From: Pseudomonadota bacterium
Lineage (GTDB): Bacteria; Pseudomonadota; Gammaproteobacteria; Steroidobacterales; Steroidobacteraceae
NCBI GenBank assembly: GCA_947454465.1
Contig: CANGJP010000004.1
Location: forward strand, 1-64,000
Direction of reading: 5' to 3'
Length of the DNA: 64,000 nucleotides
In this document: positions 8,783 to 17,045 of the stretch, one piece after another
Position numbering within the stretch: position 1 is the first letter of the stretch
Layout: every line of letters starts with the position of its first letter
Program-made: the position numbers and the translations under genes
The notes under the pieces: model-generated
Told to the model about the DNA's origin: nothing
Seen by the model: the letters and a program-made list of their open reading frames with translations, nothing else
The model's database searches: none

Positions 8783-9217
8783 ATGGAAACTTTTGAACAC
8801 ATTGATCTGCGTGATGATCCACTGGCAGCGTGGTACCAGAAAGACGAAACCGTTCTCGTCATGTTTGCCAGTCAAGCCGGCATCATTATCAGTCGTGAAG
8901 GCCCGAACCACTACGGCATTGGCGATGCACTGATTACTGGCTCTACCGGTGATCAGTGGAGTGTAACTCGTGACCGCTTTGATACAAAGTACGTACCGAT
9001 TAGTACTCTCATAGCGGGTGAAAACGGACATTATAAAAACATCCCTATGCCAATATTGGCCAAACAAATACATACTGCATTTCAAATACGCCGTACTGCT
9101 GGTGGTGATCTAATCGCTGGTCAGAGGGGTGATTGGTTAATGCAGTATGCGGTTGGCGATTATGGAATCGTAGGTAACGCTAAATTCAGTACCGTTTATA
9201 AACCAATCAATAAATAA
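8783..9217 (+). CDS. PGDYG-domain protein
   Basis: A 144-residue soluble protein without signal peptide or membrane helix. The stretch LIAGQRGDWLMQYAVGDYGI followed by AKFSTVYKPI resembles the small PGDYG family, whose function is unknown to me. The protein seems internally duplicated: residues 50-73 and 110-142 share LIxGxxGD, then FxTxYxPI. It lies between arnD and a reductase gene with small gaps, so may be cotranscribed, but nothing ties it to lipid A. No clear ribosome site precedes the ATG. The long open frame on the opposite strand (8756-9085) is treated as a shadow because it has no recognisable protein signature. Confidence 0.7.
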   Translation: METFEHIDLRDDPLAAWYQKDETVLVMFASQAGIIISREGPNHYGIGDALITGSTGDQWSVTRDRFDTKYVPISTLIAGENGHYKNIPMPILAKQIHTAFQIRRTAGGDLIAGQRGDWLMQYAVGDYGIVGNAKFSTVYKPINK

Positions 9218-9236
9218 TTACCTTAAGTTCCCCTCT

Positions 9237-10013
9237 ATGTGGTTCATCACCATGGCTGCAAACTGCTATTCATACTCGAGCAATAAACCCTACACTTGTT
9301 TGGGAAAACGAACCCGGGCATTGATCACCATGTTGTTCAGTTGCCTGCTGAGCATAAACTACGTTGCTCAAGCTGCTGACGTTGAAAACTTACAAATCGG
9401 GATCATCGGATCTGGCAAAGTGGGTAGCGCACTTGGCAAAGCCTGGCTGAATACAGGCCACCAAGTAATGTTCTCCTCACAACATCTTGAGGATGATCAA
9501 CAACTGGCATCGACATTAGGCTCTCGTGCACACGCGGGCACACCCAGAGAGGCTGCCGCCTATGGCTCCGTACTCTTGATTGCGGTGCCCTATGCCGCGC
9601 TACCTACACTCGGTGTCGAACTGGGTGAATTAATCAACGATAAAATCATTATCGATGCGTCCAACCCCATCGTTTCACGCGATGGAGAAATGGCCATCGC
9701 GGCGCGTGAACAGGGCGTGGGGCTAGCATCGATAACTTTCCTACCGAAGGCACGCATCGTCCGTGCATTTAACGCCATTCCAGCAGCCAAAATGGCAGAA
9801 GCGGCAAGCAAGCACGAGCAGTATGCAATGCCAATTGCAGGTGATGAGCCACAGGCAATTCGCATCGTTTCAGAGTTAATACGTCAGGTGGGTTACGAAC
9901 CAGTTCTAGTAGGCAGCCTCGCCAAAATGGGTAAATACCTCATACCCGGTACGCCACTAGCTGGAGAAAAATCTGTCGATGAACTGCACAAGATCGCGTC
10001 GGAATTAAAGTGA
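9237..10013 (+). CDS. NADP-binding (F420-dependent reductase-like) oxidoreductase with an apparent signal peptide
   Basis: A 258-residue protein. From residue 53 it shows a Rossmann start, LQIGIIGSGKVGSALGKAWL, followed by the pattern of predicted dinucleotide-binding enzymes of the NADPH:F420 oxidoreductase type, including IIIDASNPI and VRAFNAIPA. Ahead of that lies a 48-residue extension with basic residues (GKRTR), a hydrophobic core ALITMLFSCLLSINY and the cleavage-like VAQAAD. That looks like a Sec signal peptide, which is odd for an NADP enzyme. The ATG at 9237 may not be the real start (another at 9252), but any start that keeps the basic residues keeps the signal. The substrate is unknown. 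Confidence 0.75.
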   Translation: MWFITMAANCYSYSSNKPYTCLGKRTRALITMLFSCLLSINYVAQAADVENLQIGIIGSGKVGSALGKAWLNTGHQVMFSSQHLEDDQQLASTLGSRAHAGTPREAAAYGSVLLIAVPYAALPTLGVELGELINDKIIIDASNPIVSRDGEMAIAAREQGVGLASITFLPKARIVRAFNAIPAAKMAEAASKHEQYAMPIAGDEPQAIRIVSELIRQVGYEPVLVGSLAKMGKYLIPGTPLAGEKSVDELHKIASELK

Positions 10014-10036
10014 ACAGCTATAAACATACACAGCAG

Positions 10037-10519
10037 CTAGTAAGGTCGATCTCGCAAGTGATACTTAAACAACAGTTTTGATAACACTATTTCACCCACA
10101 AAGAACCCCAGCACGACCAGCGCGATATCAATCCAGGATAAGGACAGGACAGAACGTACTGCCAGCAAAGGAAATAAGGCTTCAGGAATCTGATCCAAAC
10201 CAGTGGCACGACTACTCGACGCTCGACCTAGACGTCGTTTGATAAAACTGGAGGACAAATCGCCAGCCATCGCATAGACGGCTATGGAAAATCCTATGTT
10301 CAGTTCTAACCCTAAAAACAAGGCGCCCAATGATGTGACCAGTAAAGCAGCGACAACGCCGCGTACCGTTTTGGAGGCTCCAAAAATAGGCTGGCCATCA
10401 AAAAAAAGAACGCGACCATCTAGCGGATAACACCACCGTTCACGCAGGATATTTTTAGCCAGCAGAGGTGCAGCGTTGGCCAACGCCAAGAGCACCAGTA
10501 ATTTAACACCCAATGCCAT
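10037..10519 (-). CDS. CarS-like CDP-archaeol synthase family membrane protein
   Basis: A 160-residue protein with four or five hydrophobic segments. It carries the sequence features of the archaeal CarS family: PLDGRVLFFDGQPIFGASKT near residue 30 and AGDLSSSFIKRRLG followed by GLDQIPE in the middle. Archaeal CarS transfers CMP from CTP to unsaturated archaetidic acid; members in bacteria are common but, to my knowledge, lack an assigned substrate. They may act on phosphatidic-acid-like or prenyl lipids, which is inference. An AGGTGG ribosome site lies just before the ATG. The gene converges with the oxidoreductase 23 bases away, and a transcription terminator at 10631-10661 lies upstream of its start. 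Confidence 0.8.
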   Translation of the reverse strand: MALGVKLLVLLALANAAPLLAKNILRERWCYPLDGRVLFFDGQPIFGASKTVRGVVAALLVTSLGALFLGLELNIGFSIAVYAMAGDLSSSFIKRRLGRASSSRATGLDQIPEALFPLLAVRSVLSLSWIDIALVVLGFFVGEIVLSKLLFKYHLRDRPY

Positions 10520-10630
10520 GAACCACCTGCCACTCCTTCAATGTGCATCTAATGCACTCTAAATCAGGGCAAGAGCATCAAAACAGGCGTAGTTTCCGTT
10601 AGGCAAGAGCATGATCAACTTATTTCGGAC

Positions 10631-10661
10631 AAAAAAAAGGCCGGGTCTTACTACACCGGCC
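10631..10661 (-). terminator. Rho-independent terminator
   Basis: Read on the minus strand, GGCCGG, an 11-base loop and CCGGCC are followed at once by eight T residues. This is a textbook intrinsic terminator. It would end the candidate small RNA starting near 10798 and any transcript arriving from the RDD/lptFG operon. Confidence 0.9.
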
Positions 10662-10798
10662 AATCAGGGGGATTCGAGCACTAAATAGCAATCACACAGC
10701 CAAGATAAGGAATGACATTCACATCACTTCAACACTCACTTAGCATCAGACCCCGTCACCAAGAACACGCTTCTTATGTGACCTGAGTCGCAAACCGT
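10631..10798 (-). ncRNA. Candidate small structured RNA of about 165 nt
   Basis: A promoter (10805-10833) and a strong terminator (10631-10661) on the minus strand bracket about 165 bases with no credible open frame. Just inside the 5' end lies a long hairpin at 10749-10789: on the minus strand GACTC-AG-GTCAC-AT-AAGAA, loop GCGTG, then TTCTT-G-GTGAC-G-GGGTC, giving three stacked five-base stems with small internal loops. Two C-rich stretches (CCTCC at the 5' end, CCCCC at 10667-10671) could pair with ribosome binding sites. It does not look like 6S, 4.5S, tmRNA or RNase P RNA. It could instead be the 3' untranslated part of the RDD operon. No known family was recognised. Confidence 0.5.
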
Positions 10799-10804
10799 GG
10801 AGGT

Positions 10805-10833
10805 ATTCTACAAACCTCAACCTTTCAACTCAA
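10805..10833 (-). promoter_or_regulatory. Sigma-70-type promoter for the candidate small RNA
   Basis: On the minus strand TTGAGT (-35) and TAGAAT (-10) are separated by exactly 17 bases. They match 4/6 and 5/6 of the consensus. Transcription would start near 10798 and run into the hairpin and terminator. The 270 bases between the RDD stop and the terminator hold no other recognisable feature. Confidence 0.5.
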
Positions 10834-10930
10834 GAAAAATATCGACCTGAAATCAAAATAGTTTTCGTAAGTCATTGAATTAAAACATTATGTTAATAAT
10901 AACAGCTTAGACAGTCATTGTGCAAGCACT

Positions 10931-11485
10931 TTATTGCTCAGGCAGCAAAATAATACAACTACCACTTAAACGATCATGCCAAGTCAACTTGTCTGGTTGT
11001 ATATACATCCGCAACAGACCCAATACACCCAGCACACACACACCATCACCAATGATGGTTAACCAGACTAACTGCCACCGCTCGGCCACATTAAGCGCAA
11101 CCGAAGCGCAAAACCACGGCAGCACTGCCAACACCCACCGCCTCAATGATTGCCCCCAGGTCAGCACTTCGCCCCCGAGCGACACCACTTTAATCCGCCA
11201 AGCACGCATGCCTATTGTCTGTCCATTGCGCACCCAAAAATATCCGTAAAACCCGAGCCATACTCCGAGCATGGTTGTCAGATAAAAAAAGTACATAGAC
11301 CAGCCCACTTCACTGGGCACCATGGCCTTCTTACCGAGCAGATTCAATATGGGTACAAAAACAAACAAGGTAGTCAGCGCCAACAGACCAAACACTACCA
11401 ACGCATCGGACAACATGGCACCAAGACGACGGAATAAGCTAGCGAATACCACCGCGTTGACTCTAGCCTTCTGAAATTCAATCAT
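10931..11485 (-). CDS. RDD family membrane protein
   Basis: About 184 residues with four hydrophobic segments. The N-terminal FASLFRRLGAMLSDALVV gives the R-x-x-A/G...D pattern of the RDD family; KVVSLGGEVLTWGQSLRRWV and a late WHDRLSGS complete the usual architecture. Members are thought to be small transport-related or scaffold proteins, with no firm role. I start at the ATG at 11485, which overlaps the lptG stop as TGATG; the longer frame upstream lies inside lptG. The coupling puts it in the lptF-lptG transcript. A terminator lies 270 bases downstream. Confidence 0.82.
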   Translation of the reverse strand: MIEFQKARVNAVVFASLFRRLGAMLSDALVVFGLLALTTLFVFVPILNLLGKKAMVPSEVGWSMYFFYLTTMLGVWLGFYGYFWVRNGQTIGMRAWRIKVVSLGGEVLTWGQSLRRWVLAVLPWFCASVALNVAERWQLVWLTIIGDGVCVLGVLGLLRMYIQPDKLTWHDRLSGSCIILLPEQ

Positions 11486-12552
11486 CAACGCACCCTTGCC
11501 AAAGCAATAGCCGTCACCACCGACAGAGCAACTGTTGGCCCCCATGCCACAATCAGCGGATCAAGCGCATAAATAGGACGCGCATTGCCAAGCAACTTAG
11601 CTAACAGAAAAAACACCGCCCCCACTGATATCCCGATCACGATACGAGCTCCCATCCCTGAAGTACGCATCGAACCAAAAGAAAAGGGCACCGCCAACAT
11701 CACAATCACAAGAATTGAACAGGTACGTGCCACGCGTATCCAGAAAGCCGTTCGATAATCATCTGACTTAAGATGATTTGCCTCCAAGTAGCTGGCGTAT
11801 TTTAACAATGCTCGGCCTGTCAACGAGCCGGGTTCCGCTCGTGCAGTACCCAAAAATTCGGCAGATAAATTAGTATGAAACTCGGCATTGGACTCATGAC
11901 GTACCACTACCTGATCAGCCACAAACTGAGTTTCCTCATAATTCTGCAAGTGCCAAGTTTGTGATTGATCAACAGCGGCGGCTACAGCCCGTCCGATACT
12001 TTGTAATTGATGTTGCTGATCAAAGCGTACGACATATAACCCACTCAAGCTATTGAAGTCCGTTTGCTTATGAACAGAAACAAAAACGTTACCGTCTCTA
12101 GCCCACAAGGTTTCATTACGCTCTGATTGACGCTGATTGGTTTGGGACAATGTTTTGTATTCAGCAGCAAACTGCTCTGCTGGTGGCGCTAAATAATCCC
12201 CCACCCACCAAGTGATCACGGTCAGCAACGTGCCAGCAACACCAACCCATCCTGCAAGACGAAACACAGAAACGCCTGAGGCGCGCATTACGACCAATTC
12301 ACTACTGCGCGCAAGATTACCCAGTGCCAACAAAGCGCCCATCAACGAAGCAATGGGCAACACTGTAAAAGCCTGTTGCGGCAAACGACACGCCACCACA
12401 ACTAGCGCATCAAAAACACCGTAGCGACCAATACCAAGCTCATTCATCTGGGTAAGAAACAGATATAACCCAGTTAAAACCAGCAACAATGCCATCACTA
12501 AGGCGGTATAGCCCAGAACTTCTTTAAAAACATACCGAGATAAGACCGACAT
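11485..12552 (-). CDS. lptG: LPS export ABC transporter permease LptG
   Basis: A 355-residue YjgP/YjgQ family permease (E. coli LptG is 360). With LptF and the LptB ATPase it extracts LPS from the inner membrane and passes it to LptC. Seen: N-terminal SRYVFKEVLGYTALVMALLL with the first two helices, a periplasmic beta-jellyroll stretch from about residue 100 to 260, and three C-terminal helices ending in IYALDPLIVAWGPTVALSVV. The ATG at 12552 overlaps the lptF stop (TGATG), so I reject the longer upstream start. Gene order next to divergent pepA is the classic gammaproteobacterial arrangement. Confidence 0.92.
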   Translation of the reverse strand: MSVLSRYVFKEVLGYTALVMALLLVLTGLYLFLTQMNELGIGRYGVFDALVVVACRLPQQAFTVLPIASLMGALLALGNLARSSELVVMRASGVSVFRLAGWVGVAGTLLTVITWWVGDYLAPPAEQFAAEYKTLSQTNQRQSERNETLWARDGNVFVSVHKQTDFNSLSGLYVVRFDQQHQLQSIGRAVAAAVDQSQTWHLQNYEETQFVADQVVVRHESNAEFHTNLSAEFLGTARAEPGSLTGRALLKYASYLEANHLKSDDYRTAFWIRVARTCSILVIVMLAVPFSFGSMRTSGMGARIVIGISVGAVFFLLAKLLGNARPIYALDPLIVAWGPTVALSVVTAIALARVR

Positions 12553-13640
12553 CAGCGCTGCCTCATACGAAGACTCAACATGCCAGTGCGACCACTCAAC
12601 CACCACAATGCAGCAGCCAGTAACAGTACCGCAGCATGCACCCACCACATACCTAGCCAAGCCATGGATGGATTGATCACCATGGTATTACCGGCCACCA
12701 CAATCAATCCTGAGTAAATCAAATACAGCAAAATAAAATACCCCACCTTGGCATAACGTCCTTGCCTTGGCTTAAGACGAGATAGAGGTATTGCAAGCAA
12801 TGAAAGCACTAACACCATCAATGGACTTGATAAGCGTCGCTGCAGTTCTGCTCGCTCTAGAAGGTTTTCTGAATGCATTAAGGCAGACGTATCACGCATG
12901 TCCAAATCCGGCCCTATCGCCGCTACGTCAGGCAAACTGACCGGGATGCCACCTTCGGCAAAATCAATCATTCTAAATTCGCCTCGACCCGGCACCCCTC
13001 GGTACAACTGCCCTTCATAGAGCTGAAAGGTCTGACGCTGCTCACCGATACCCTGCTGAATGGCCCGTTTAGCCGTCCATATCTCCAACGCTTCGCCGAG
13101 GCTACGCTCAGCATATATATTATGCAGCACGCCTTCCTGATCGATACTTTCGGCATAAAACACAATGCCTGCATTACCACCAAAGGTAACGAACTGGCCC
13201 GGCTGTAGACTGGAAAACTGCGCCTGACGTAAGGCTGAGCTACGAAGCGCCAAGGCTCTTTGCCCAGATTGAGGTGCCAACTCAAGCGCCAACCAAACCA
13301 ACACCGCAGCAGCCAACAACGCCAACAACAGCACCGGCTTGAGCACCCGAGTGTTCGCCAAACCACAGGCCTGCATTGCAGTTAACTCACTTTCATGCCA
13401 CAGCCTACCCAAGGCCAGCATGATGCCCATGAACAACCCGACTGGAATCAACACCACAATCTGCTGTACTGCAGTTAGGCCAAGCAATGTAAGCACCACC
13501 TTGCTACTGAATCCCCCTTGAACCGCATGGGAGAGAACCATTGCCAAGGCGTTAGACAACATAATGAGCAGCAACACAAAGGTCACCCCCAGCCAATTCT
13601 GTAATACCTCACGTAAAATGTAGCGCTCTAATATTCGCAT
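12552..13640 (-). CDS. lptF: LPS export ABC transporter permease LptF
   Basis: A 362-residue permease paralogous to LptG (E. coli LptF is 366). It begins MRILERYILREVLQNWLGVT, the conserved LptF start, has two N-terminal helices with LWHESELTAMQACGL on the cytoplasmic coupling side, a periplasmic beta-rich domain, and SPLMVLVLSLLAIPLSRLKP near the C-terminal helices. It is the first gene of the lptF-lptG-RDD unit and diverges from pepA across 146 bases, which must contain both promoters; I see no pair of hexamers there good enough to call. Confidence 0.93.
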   Translation of the reverse strand: MRILERYILREVLQNWLGVTFVLLLIMLSNALAMVLSHAVQGGFSSKVVLTLLGLTAVQQIVVLIPVGLFMGIMLALGRLWHESELTAMQACGLANTRVLKPVLLLALLAAAVLVWLALELAPQSGQRALALRSSALRQAQFSSLQPGQFVTFGGNAGIVFYAESIDQEGVLHNIYAERSLGEALEIWTAKRAIQQGIGEQRQTFQLYEGQLYRGVPGRGEFRMIDFAEGGIPVSLPDVAAIGPDLDMRDTSALMHSENLLERAELQRRLSSPLMVLVLSLLAIPLSRLKPRQGRYAKVGYFILLYLIYSGLIVVAGNTMVINPSMAWLGMWWVHAAVLLLAAALWWLSGRTGMLSLRMRQR

Positions 13641-13786
13641 CTACGCGTCTAAATCCCATTGAATCAACCCAAAGAACCCGTCAGCACAATAGTCGAAAAG
13701 ATGGGCTACACTGCCGACTTTGATTTAACCACAGCACAATTTAATGCCCCCAGTTTAGCGACGCTTTCACCAAGGTAAACAAAATT

Positions 13787-15271
13787 ATGGAATTGCATGC
13801 TATTGCAACCACTACCCGCCATCGTACCGATTGCGCCATTGTCGGCGTGTATGAAAAAGGCTTATTGAGCGCTGCCGCCGCTGATTTGGACCAGCAACTT
13901 GGCAAACCGTTATCTCGCCTCATTAAAGAAGGTGATGTATCTGGCAAATTAGGCGAAACCCTACTTGTAACCGTACCAAAGGGTAACGCAGCTCGGATTC
14001 TGATAGTAGGCATGGGCGCTAAAGATAAATTTGGACGCAAACAATATCGTAAAGCCCTGCTTGCCGCGTTGAATGCCGTCAAGAAGACCGGCAGTACCAA
14101 TGCCACCTGCTATCTATCACAAGAAACCGTAGCCGCCACCAGCGCCTACTACCTGGGCCGCACCAGTGCTGAAGTTGCAGCGCACAGTACCTACCGCATT
14201 CCTGATCTTAAAACAGCGAAAAAACCAGCACCATCGCCACTAAAAACCCTCAACATCGCCATATTGGGCAGTCAAGAACGGATACAAGCTGAAAAAGGAT
14301 TGCGCCATGGAACAGGCATCAGCAGCGGCATGGCGCTGACCCGTGACCTGGGTAACCTACCGGCCAATATTTGTACTCCAACTTACCTTGCCAAAACTGC
14401 GCAGGAACTGGCACGAGTGCATCGCAGCTCACTTACCGTACGGGTGATGGATCAAGCGGCAATACGCAAACTCAAAATGGGTTCTTTCTTGTCGGTAACT
14501 GCCGGGTCAGACCAGCCCCCACGCCTGATCGTGCTGGAATATAAGGGAGGCAACAGCAAAGCCGCCCCCGTTGCATTGGTGGGCAAAGGCATTACCTTTG
14601 ACACTGGCGGCATTTCCATCAAGCCTGCGGCCGCTATGGATGAAATGAAATACGACATGTGCGGGGCCGCAACAGTACTGGGCGTCTTCAAAGCGGTAGC
14701 AAACCTGAAATTACCGATCAATCTAGTGGGCATCATTGCCACTTGTGAAAACATGCCAAGCGGCAGCGCCACCAAACCAGGTGACGTCGTCAAAAGCATG
14801 TCCGGCCAGACCATTGAAATACTCAACACCGATGCTGAAGGTAGATTAGTGTTGTGCGATGCACTGACCTACGTACGTCGTTACTCCCCCAAAGCAGTGA
14901 TTGATATCGCCACACTCACCGGAGCCTGTGTCGTAGCTTTAGGCAATCAATATTCAGGGCTATTTAGTAATGATGAAGACCTCAGCTCAGCCCTTGTTCA
15001 AGCTGGTAAACGTGCTGAAGACGGCGCTTGGCCTATGCCGGTGGATGAAGAGTATGCAGACCAGCTAAGGAGCAATTTCGCTGACATGGCTAATGTCGGA
15101 GGCCGTGAGGCCGGCGCCATCACCGCTGCCTGCTTCCTCGCTAAATTTGTAGAAGGAATGAAATGGGCACATCTGGATATTGCTGGCACCGCTTGGATAT
15201 CCGGTGCCAATAAAGGCGGCACAGGTCGACCCGTACCCTTGCTCATGGACTTCCTCATTAACCACAAGTGA
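13787..15271 (+). CDS. pepA: Leucyl aminopeptidase PepA (M17)
   Basis: A 494-residue M17 aminopeptidase (E. coli 503), a cytoplasmic hexamer that removes N-terminal residues from peptides; the E. coli protein also binds DNA at carAB and in Xer recombination. The two-metal site is intact: GKGITFDTGGISIKP gives Lys267 and Asp272 with Lys279, MKYDMCGAA gives Asp290, and NTDAEGRLVL gives Asp349, Glu351 and Arg353. The N-terminal domain (to about 150) is the variable half. holC follows after three bases, the usual arrangement, so the two are cotranscribed. Confidence 0.95.
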   Translation: MELHAIATTTRHRTDCAIVGVYEKGLLSAAAADLDQQLGKPLSRLIKEGDVSGKLGETLLVTVPKGNAARILIVGMGAKDKFGRKQYRKALLAALNAVKKTGSTNATCYLSQETVAATSAYYLGRTSAEVAAHSTYRIPDLKTAKKPAPSPLKTLNIAILGSQERIQAEKGLRHGTGISSGMALTRDLGNLPANICTPTYLAKTAQELARVHRSSLTVRVMDQAAIRKLKMGSFLSVTAGSDQPPRLIVLEYKGGNSKAAPVALVGKGITFDTGGISIKPAAAMDEMKYDMCGAATVLGVFKAVANLKLPINLVGIIATCENMPSGSATKPGDVVKSMSGQTIEILNTDAEGRLVLCDALTYVRRYSPKAVIDIATLTGACVVALGNQYSGLFSNDEDLSSALVQAGKRAEDGAWPMPVDEEYADQLRSNFADMANVGGREAGAITAACFLAKFVEGMKWAHLDIAGTAWISGANKGGTGRPVPLLMDFLINHK

Positions 15272-15274
15272 CAC

Positions 15275-15709
15275 ATGATACGGGTTGAATTTCATATTTT
15301 AAGCAGCACAGGCGACGACGCTCGCATGCGTCACGCCTGTCAGTTGATAGAGCAATCGTATCAACTCAAAAAAACTGTCTATCTACGTGTTGAATCCAGT
15401 CATGCCGCAAAAACAATAGATGAATTACTGTGGACATTTCGCGACCACGCATTCATCCCGCATGAAATCATGACCGCTCACTCCCCTTCTCATCCGCGAA
15501 TCATGGTCCTGATTGGCGAAGGTGATCAGCCTCCCGCAGAATTTAGGTCCACGGTAATTAACCTAGGGCATGACATCCCCACACACCAGGATGGCATCAC
15601 ACGGCTAATTGAAATTGTCGGTGCTGACCCCGTACAAAAACAACAGGCACGAGAACGCTACAAATTTTATCGAGACCAAGGCTTTCAGCTTGAGACGGTC
15701 AACCACTGA
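15275..15709 (+). CDS. holC: DNA polymerase III subunit chi (HolC)
   Basis: A 144-residue protein (E. coli HolC 147). Chi links the clamp loader to single-stranded DNA-binding protein through the C-terminal tail of SSB. Seen: RVEFHILSSTGDDARMRHAC at the N-terminus, ELLWTFRDHAFIPHE in the middle, the typical HolC motif, and ERYKFYRDQGFQLETV near the end. It starts three bases after the pepA stop. In E. coli valS follows holC; here a cytochrome gene lies downstream, so that linkage is absent. Confidence 0.92.
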   Translation: MIRVEFHILSSTGDDARMRHACQLIEQSYQLKKTVYLRVESSHAAKTIDELLWTFRDHAFIPHEIMTAHSPSHPRIMVLIGEGDQPPAEFRSTVINLGHDIPTHQDGITRLIEIVGADPVQKQQARERYKFYRDQGFQLETVNH

Positions 15710-15847
15710 TTGCTTACTCTACCCTTCATCACCTTAATAGTTGTGACTTCACTCCTTCCCAGATATCCGTCTAATCAGGAATTGTGCGTATAGACTTGCC
15801 TCTACGTCACCGGCGAGCATCGTGCCACTGAGATTTCCGGTATTACT

Positions 15848-16258
15848 ATGCGTTACCCCTTATTGCTCACATTCATGCTGTGTCTAGTGTCTCGGACAGG
15901 CTTTACTGCTGACTACAGCACATATTCTGGCGCCGAACTGTTCAAGCGCTTCTGTGCAGCGTGCCATGGAACTGAAGCCAAAGGCGATGGCCCAGTCGCC
16001 AGCTCACTAAGCACGCCCGTGCCCGACTTGAGTCTATTAAGCCAACGTAATCAGGGGCAATTTCCAACTGCCAGAATTATTCAGATCATTGATGGAAGAA
16101 CCATCATCAACCCTCATGGCAACCGACTCATGCCCGTGTGGGGAGATGAGTTTTTACGTTCTGAAGCTGGGGATCCGGTTGCTGAGCGAGAAACGGCCGA
16201 TATGATCCAAAAAATTGTGGAATTTTTACGCAGCATCCAGAACACGACCCGTAAGTAA
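15848..16258 (+). CDS. Periplasmic mono-haem cytochrome c
   Basis: A 136-residue protein with an N-terminal signal peptide (to about residue 21, ending GFTA-DY). It has one haem-binding motif, FCAACHG, with Cys36, Cys39 and His40. RLMPVWGDEF supplies the likely axial Met95. The pattern AELFKRFCAACHGTEAKGDG is typical of class I cytochromes that shuttle electrons in the periplasm. No partner oxidase or dehydrogenase lies nearby, so its redox partner is unknown. It converges with the DUF4136 lipoprotein gene. Confidence 0.88.
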   Translation: MRYPLLLTFMLCLVSRTGFTADYSTYSGAELFKRFCAACHGTEAKGDGPVASSLSTPVPDLSLLSQRNQGQFPTARIIQIIDGRTIINPHGNRLMPVWGDEFLRSEAGDPVAERETADMIQKIVEFLRSIQNTTRK

Positions 16259-16307
16259 ACGCGCCATGCCTGATTGATCTATAACGGGTCACTATGCAGT
16301 CAGAAGT

Positions 16308-16895
16308 CTATTTAGAAACAGCCGTCGGAAACTTATTAAATATGGCTTGCACGACTTCATTAATTCGTTGCTGTGCTTGCTGACCGGTTAAGTAGCTTAG
16401 ATCTTGTTCAACCGTAGCGTGCCAAATCGGTTTACGAGTCAGCGCATCATAAATATCAATAGTAATTCTTCCTTCTCGATAACCATACCGTCCATCATTC
16501 GATAAGTAGAGCGAACTTGCCACTCCAGGGCTCCAAGCGCCAACCCCAAAACCGACACCAACAGGAAAACGATCATCACGCTGCAGCACTTGACGTGTCC
16601 CTATCGAGAGCTTGATATACGCGTCTGCTGAAGTACCACCAACCGCCAACTCTAGATGATGTGCAGCCAATTGTTGGTCTACTGCTTCACGTAGGCGTAG
16701 TGTATTCAGTGGATTATCAAACGCATGATCGCCTGAGTTATCCAAAGGCGGTCCCTGCTCCCAAACATAGCTGTGATAGTGCTCCAGATTGATCCTTTCA
16801 TCATAATCGGTACGCACCTGTGGAGTACTGCAGGCAGTAAGGGCCAGACCATACAAGCCTGAAACCACGCCGATCATAAAATGCTTGATGCTCAT
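16308..16895 (-). CDS. DUF4136 domain lipoprotein
   Basis: A 195-residue protein with a lipoprotein signal: hydrophobic core then LTACSTPQV, so Cys22 would be lipidated. The residue after Cys is Ser, consistent with outer-membrane sorting. The mature part has the DUF4136 pattern, DYDERINLEHYHSYVWEQGP near the start, then ADAYIKLSIG and ITIDIYDALTRKPIWHATVE. No function is known. A GAGG ribosome site lies nine bases before the ATG. A terminator for the upstream deaD gene separates the two. Confidence 0.85.
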   Translation of the reverse strand: MSIKHFMIGVVSGLYGLALTACSTPQVRTDYDERINLEHYHSYVWEQGPPLDNSGDHAFDNPLNTLRLREAVDQQLAAHHLELAVGGTSADAYIKLSIGTRQVLQRDDRFPVGVGFGVGAWSPGVASSLYLSNDGRYGYREGRITIDIYDALTRKPIWHATVEQDLSYLTGQQAQQRINEVVQAIFNKFPTAVSK

Positions 16896-17005
16896 GACCT
16901 ACATCCTCAAGGCATTCATTACTAAAAGCCTAAAGTGTAAATTAAAAGGTCTTTAAAGACTTATGGGGATAGCAGGCTATCTTGCAGACTGAATCAAAAA
17001 CAATA

Positions 17006-17030
17006 GGTGACGCTAGCGAGTAACGCCACC
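17006..17030 (-). terminator. Rho-independent terminator after deaD
   Basis: On the minus strand GGTGGCG, an 11-base loop and CGTCACC (seven pairs, one G-U) are followed by TATTGTTTTTG. It lies 16 bases after the deaD stop codon. Confidence 0.75.
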
Positions 17031-17045
17031 TAGAGCAAAACGATG

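Noticed and set aside
8756-9085. 109-residue open frame on the minus strand
   Set aside because: Opposes the PGDYG gene, which has a family signature; this one has none.
10662-10690. TCGAATCC-like stretch suggesting a tRNA or tmRNA T-arm on the minus strand
   Set aside because: The flanking bases do not pair as a T-stem and no acceptor stem or anticodon arm could be drawn.
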